NCBI GenBank assembly: GCA_964608315.1
Contig: CAZSNF010000012.1
Coordinates: forward strand, 32,165 to 96,164
Source of the DNA: VXPQ01 sp964608315
Lineage (GTDB): Bacteria > Bacteroidota > Rhodothermia > Rhodothermales > VXPQ01
DNA length: 64,000 nt
Direction: 5' to 3'
This document shows positions 61,270-64,000 of this stretch, piece by piece. A program made the translations under genes and the position numbers. How positions within the stretch are numbered: the first letter of the stretch is position 1; each line of letters begins with the position of its first letter. The notes under the pieces were generated by a model. It made no database searches, was not told where the DNA came from, and was given only the letters and a program-made list of their open reading frames with translations.

Positions 61270-62466
61270 ATGAATTCACCCATGCGCTCTTCAAAGATAT
61301 CGCTCCTTATAGTCGCGGCTGTAATGGCTTATGGGGTGGTGGGTGTCTCGGCTCCAATGATTGCTCTTGCGCAGCCAGCACAGGTTCCTGTCACCCAGGA
61401 AACCAATACGCTAAGCGAGGCTTCGGGGGCTGACACGATAAGCGGTACGCAGATGGCGTACGGCGATATCCAGCAGGGCTCTGATCGTTATTCCAACGCA
61501 GAAATCGACCACAGATTCAACGAGATACGACGCGAACTACTGGACGACCGGGCGAGCACTATCGAATGGTGGTTGGCTGCTGTTGGTGTGTTTTTGGCCT
61601 TTCTTGCTATCCTCGGCCTCTTTGGATTCAGGGAATTGTGGGAAATCAAAAAAGAAGCGCGGGAGGCCATTGCAAAAACACACGAAGCGACTGAAAAAGC
61701 GAAAGAAAGTGCCAATAAGGCCAGACGTCATGCCGAAGATGCTGAGAAGGACCAGGGGGTAATTACCGAGATGCGTCGGGATATGACCGCAGAAAGTGCC
61801 GCAGACAATCCGGCTATCGCACAACAGGCTGTGGATGTCAGCAAGGATCCCGCTGCATCACACATTGACAAAGCTATTGCCCGCGCTATTTCTCTCCAGA
61901 AAGAAGGAAAAATAGAGGAAGCTATAAAAATCTGGCAGGGCATTGCCGATGCCATTACGGGAATCGCCAATGACCTTGCGGCCCGTGCTTGGTTTTCTGT
62001 TGGTTATCTGGAAAGTATTCGAGGTGATAAAGCAAACTATGAGGAAGTGATTTCGGCCTACAATCAAGCAATCCGTTTGGGCCTAAACTATGCCGCGGTC
62101 TATAATAACCGTGGCCTTGCCAAGGTTGAAATGGGCCAGTATAAAGATGCTATTGATGATTACAATGAAGCAATTCATTTGGATCCATACGATGCCAAAA
62201 CTTACACTAACCGTGGCATCGCGAAGGATGAACTCGGCCAATATAAAGCTGCCATTACTGACTACGATGAAGCGATCCGTTTAGAACCATACGATGCCAA
62301 AATTTACTATAATCGTGGACTTGTCAAGAGAAGAATGGGCTGCTTAGCTGAAGCACGTATAGACTTCGAAAAAGCGTTCGAGATTGCGCAAGAGATCGGA
62401 AATAAAGAAGTTCTTGCCGCGGCAGAAAAGAATCTTCGCAAACTCGAAAACGGCGAGAATGCCTGA
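61270..62466 (+). CDS. Membrane-anchored TPR protein
   Basis: 398 residues. An N-terminal signal-like helix (about 9-34), a second transmembrane helix (WWLAAVGVFLAFLAILGLFGF, about 100-120), a coiled coil (125-170, with Glu/Lys/Ala-rich EATEKAKESANKARR), then at least four TPRs (about 205-395) of the AVYNNRGLAKVEMGQYKDAIDDYNEAI type. Two consecutive TPR units are nearly identical. Probably a periplasmic or cytoplasmic-face scaffold. Its AT-rich coding resembles the neighbouring cassette more than the flanking housekeeping genes, so it may belong to the acquired island. Function unknown. Confidence 0.75.
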   Translation: MNSPMRSSKISLLIVAAVMAYGVVGVSAPMIALAQPAQVPVTQETNTLSEASGADTISGTQMAYGDIQQGSDRYSNAEIDHRFNEIRRELLDDRASTIEWWLAAVGVFLAFLAILGLFGFRELWEIKKEAREAIAKTHEATEKAKESANKARRHAEDAEKDQGVITEMRRDMTAESAADNPAIAQQAVDVSKDPAASHIDKAIARAISLQKEGKIEEAIKIWQGIADAITGIANDLAARAWFSVGYLESIRGDKANYEEVISAYNQAIRLGLNYAAVYNNRGLAKVEMGQYKDAIDDYNEAIHLDPYDAKTYTNRGIAKDELGQYKAAITDYDEAIRLEPYDAKIYYNRGLVKRRMGCLAEARIDFEKAFEIAQEIGNKEVLAAAEKNLRKLENGENA

Positions 62467-62495
62467 CTCCATCACCTAACTATTCACCCCCCCCC

Positions 62496-63722
62496 ATGCG
62501 CATCGCCATCCTTACCAACGAATACCCCCCGCACGTTTACGGCGGCGCGGGCGTTCATGTCGAGTATCTCGTGAAAGAACTCCTTGCGGTGGACGGGGGC
62601 GCACACGAGGTACATGTGTGCTGCTTCGGGGACCAGCGCGAAGAACGGGACAGGCTGCGCGTACATGGAGTCGAGGCGGGCGCGGACCTTCCGAGGACGG
62701 ACCCCCGCCACGCAGGCTTCCTCGAAACGATGGTGCGCAACGTCCGCATGGCCGGGCTGGTTGACGGCGTCGATATCGTGCATTGCCATACCTGGTATGC
62801 GCATTTTGCAGGATGCCTGGTTCGCCGCCTGGACGGCGCCCGCCTGGTGCTGACCACCCATTCGCTGGAGCCGCATCGGCCCTGGAAGGTGGAGCAACTG
62901 GGAAGCGCCTACTACGCCAGTTCCTGGATCGAAGAGACGGCGTACCGGAACGCCGACGGCGTGGTGGCCGTGTCCGACGCCATGCGCCAGGACGTGATGG
63001 CGCTCTACGACGTGCCGGAAAACAAAGTGCGCGTGATTCCGAACGGCATCGACCCGGACGAATACCGGCCCATGGAGCGGCCCGAAATCCTGCGGAAACA
63101 CGGCGTCGATCCTGCCAAACCGTTCGTACTGTTCGTGGGGCGCATTACCCGGCAAAAAGGAATCGTTCACCTGGTGAACGCCATCGAACATCTGCGCGAA
63201 GGGGCGCAGGTCGTGCTGTGCGCCGGGGCGCCGGATACGGAGGAGATTGCCCGGGAAATGGAGGAGGCGGTCGCCGCAGCCCGGTCCGCCGGGCGCCGCG
63301 ATATCGTCTGGATCGCCGATATGCTTCCGCGCGAAGAGACCATCGCCCTGTACGCGGGGGCCGACGTGTTCGTGTGCCCCTCGGTGTACGAGCCGTTCGG
63401 GATCATCAATCTCGAAGCGATGGCTTGCGAAACGGTCGTGGTCGCTTCCGCCGTGGGAGGCATACCGGGGATTGTGGTGGATGGAGAAACGGGCGTGCTC
63501 GTGCCGCTCGAAGCGCGGGGCGCCGCCGATTTCGAGCCGAAGGACGCGGGGCGGTTCTCCGGAGACCTTGCCGAGGCCGTCAACCGGCTGCTGGACGACG
63601 AGGATATGCGCCGCCGGATGGGCGCTGCGGGTCGTCGCCGCGTCGTGGAGCAATACAGCTGGCGGGCCGTGGCGGAACGGACCGTGCGGTTCTACGAGGA
63701 GGTGTTGTCAAGAGACGAATAG
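62496..63722 (+). CDS. glgA: GT4-family glycogen/alpha-glucan synthase
   Basis: A 408-residue GT-B glycosyltransferase. NEYPPHVYGGAGVHVEYL is the donor-loop motif of glycogen synthases of the short GT4 (GlgA/GlgM) type. The C-terminal domain has VLFVGRITRQKGIVHL and the retaining E-x7-E site EPFGIINLEAMACE. It would use ADP-glucose or maltose-1-phosphate-linked chemistry to extend alpha-glucans; the exact donor is inference. GC-rich coding returns here after the island. The ATG follows a run of nine C's 29 bp after the TPR stop. Confidence 0.88.
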   Translation: MRIAILTNEYPPHVYGGAGVHVEYLVKELLAVDGGAHEVHVCCFGDQREERDRLRVHGVEAGADLPRTDPRHAGFLETMVRNVRMAGLVDGVDIVHCHTWYAHFAGCLVRRLDGARLVLTTHSLEPHRPWKVEQLGSAYYASSWIEETAYRNADGVVAVSDAMRQDVMALYDVPENKVRVIPNGIDPDEYRPMERPEILRKHGVDPAKPFVLFVGRITRQKGIVHLVNAIEHLREGAQVVLCAGAPDTEEIAREMEEAVAAARSAGRRDIVWIADMLPREETIALYAGADVFVCPSVYEPFGIINLEAMACETVVVASAVGGIPGIVVDGETGVLVPLEARGAADFEPKDAGRFSGDLAEAVNRLLDDEDMRRRMGAAGRRRVVEQYSWRAVAERTVRFYEEVLSRDE

Positions 63723-63950
63723 CCGCGCCAGGAATTCCGACATATTTCCGGCGGATTTCCCGCCGCCGAAGGGTTGCGCCGAGGCGTTTTCGGCAATGGG
63801 ATGTATGAGGCGCTCCCCGCGTACGCTGTCCGGCCGTCGGTTCTTGCCGTCCGCCAGAGCATCCAGGGATATTGGAATGCAGTACATATATCCGTTATTG
63901 CGTTTCTGGCGTGAAGGGCCTGTCGAGTTTGCAGTATAAGTCCATAAAAA

Positions 63951-63986
63951 AGGCGGAGCCTGCCGTAGCGGGCTCCGCCTCTTTTT
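63951..63986 (+). terminator. Rho-independent terminator after the glucan synthase
   Basis: AGGCGGAGCC and GGCTCCGCCT form a perfect 10-bp stem with loop TGCCGTAGCG, followed by CTTTTT. The left flank TAAAAAA makes it bidirectional. The 228 bp before it hold only a weak 47-codon frame (63798-63941, MGCMRRSPRT...) with no recognised family. Confidence 0.85.
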
Positions 63987-64000
63987 GACTTGTTGTTTTC

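Overview
The window looks like chromosomal DNA from a member of the Bacteroidota/Rhodothermota group, probably Rhodothermales-like. Supporting signs are two secreted proteins with Por/type IX C-terminal sorting tails (NYPNPFNPST type), a TonB receptor with an N-terminal carboxypeptidase-regulatory-like domain, the rpmB-rpmG-DUF4295 gene trio, starts mostly without Shine-Dalgarno sequences, and a TAnnTTTG-type promoter in front of rpoN. This placement is inference from gene content, not from a tree.

Layout. 1-5121 (minus): a truncated DEAD-box helicase, then the lipid/ribosome cluster DUF177-rpmF-plsX-fabH-fabD-fabG. 5578-8719: dnaA, dnaN and a small sigma factor. 9051-13272: translation genes rplM-rpsI-rpsB-tsf-pyrH-frr, then tRNA-Ser. 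13487-19172: yicC-gmk-rpoZ-coaBC, an atypical uracil-DNA glycosylase and dnaB. 19278-25358: an SMP-30-like lipoprotein, tRNA-Cys/Arg/Pro, DUF4295-rpmG-rpmB, phosphosulfolactate synthase, a LolC/E-type permease and a lipoprotein. 25534-34460: ychF-nusB, comEC, a strong replication-origin candidate (about 30300-30593), pgi, a NUDIX hydrolase and recJ. 34817-40892: a secreted beta-helix protein, a TonB receptor and an MFS carrier. 40922-44256: DUF721, fabF-acpP and metK. 44482-53569: a giant secreted gluzincin, ahcY, a 7Fe ferredoxin, ruvB and rpoN. 53600-62466: an accessory island with a toxin-antitoxin pair, a solitary Eco57I-type methyltransferase, a palindromic repeat array, a two-gene PHP/SMC-ATPase plus Schlafen-like cassette, and a TPR protein. 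62496-64000: a GT4 alpha-glucan synthase and a terminator.

Three themes stand out. (1) A family of miniature inverted-repeat elements (MITEs, about 262 bp when complete, ends GGATACTCTGATTAA) occurs as three long copies, several internally deleted copies and many end fragments. One copy is nested inside another, which exposes the target-site duplication. Element ends supply stop codons to two genes and apparently the start codon of a third. (2) The origin candidate lies between comEC and pgi, about 24 kb from dnaA. It carries tandem DnaA boxes, a GC spacer, three TAG trinucleotides of DnaA-trio type and an AT-rich stretch. The window's DnaA lacks a recognisable domain I. (3) The PHP/SMC-ATPase and Schlafen/HATPase pair is bounded on both sides by the same A-loop palindrome and looks like a mobile defence cassette.

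The rest is mostly housekeeping: type II fatty-acid synthesis, replication, translation, recombination and the SAM cycle (metK plus ahcY).
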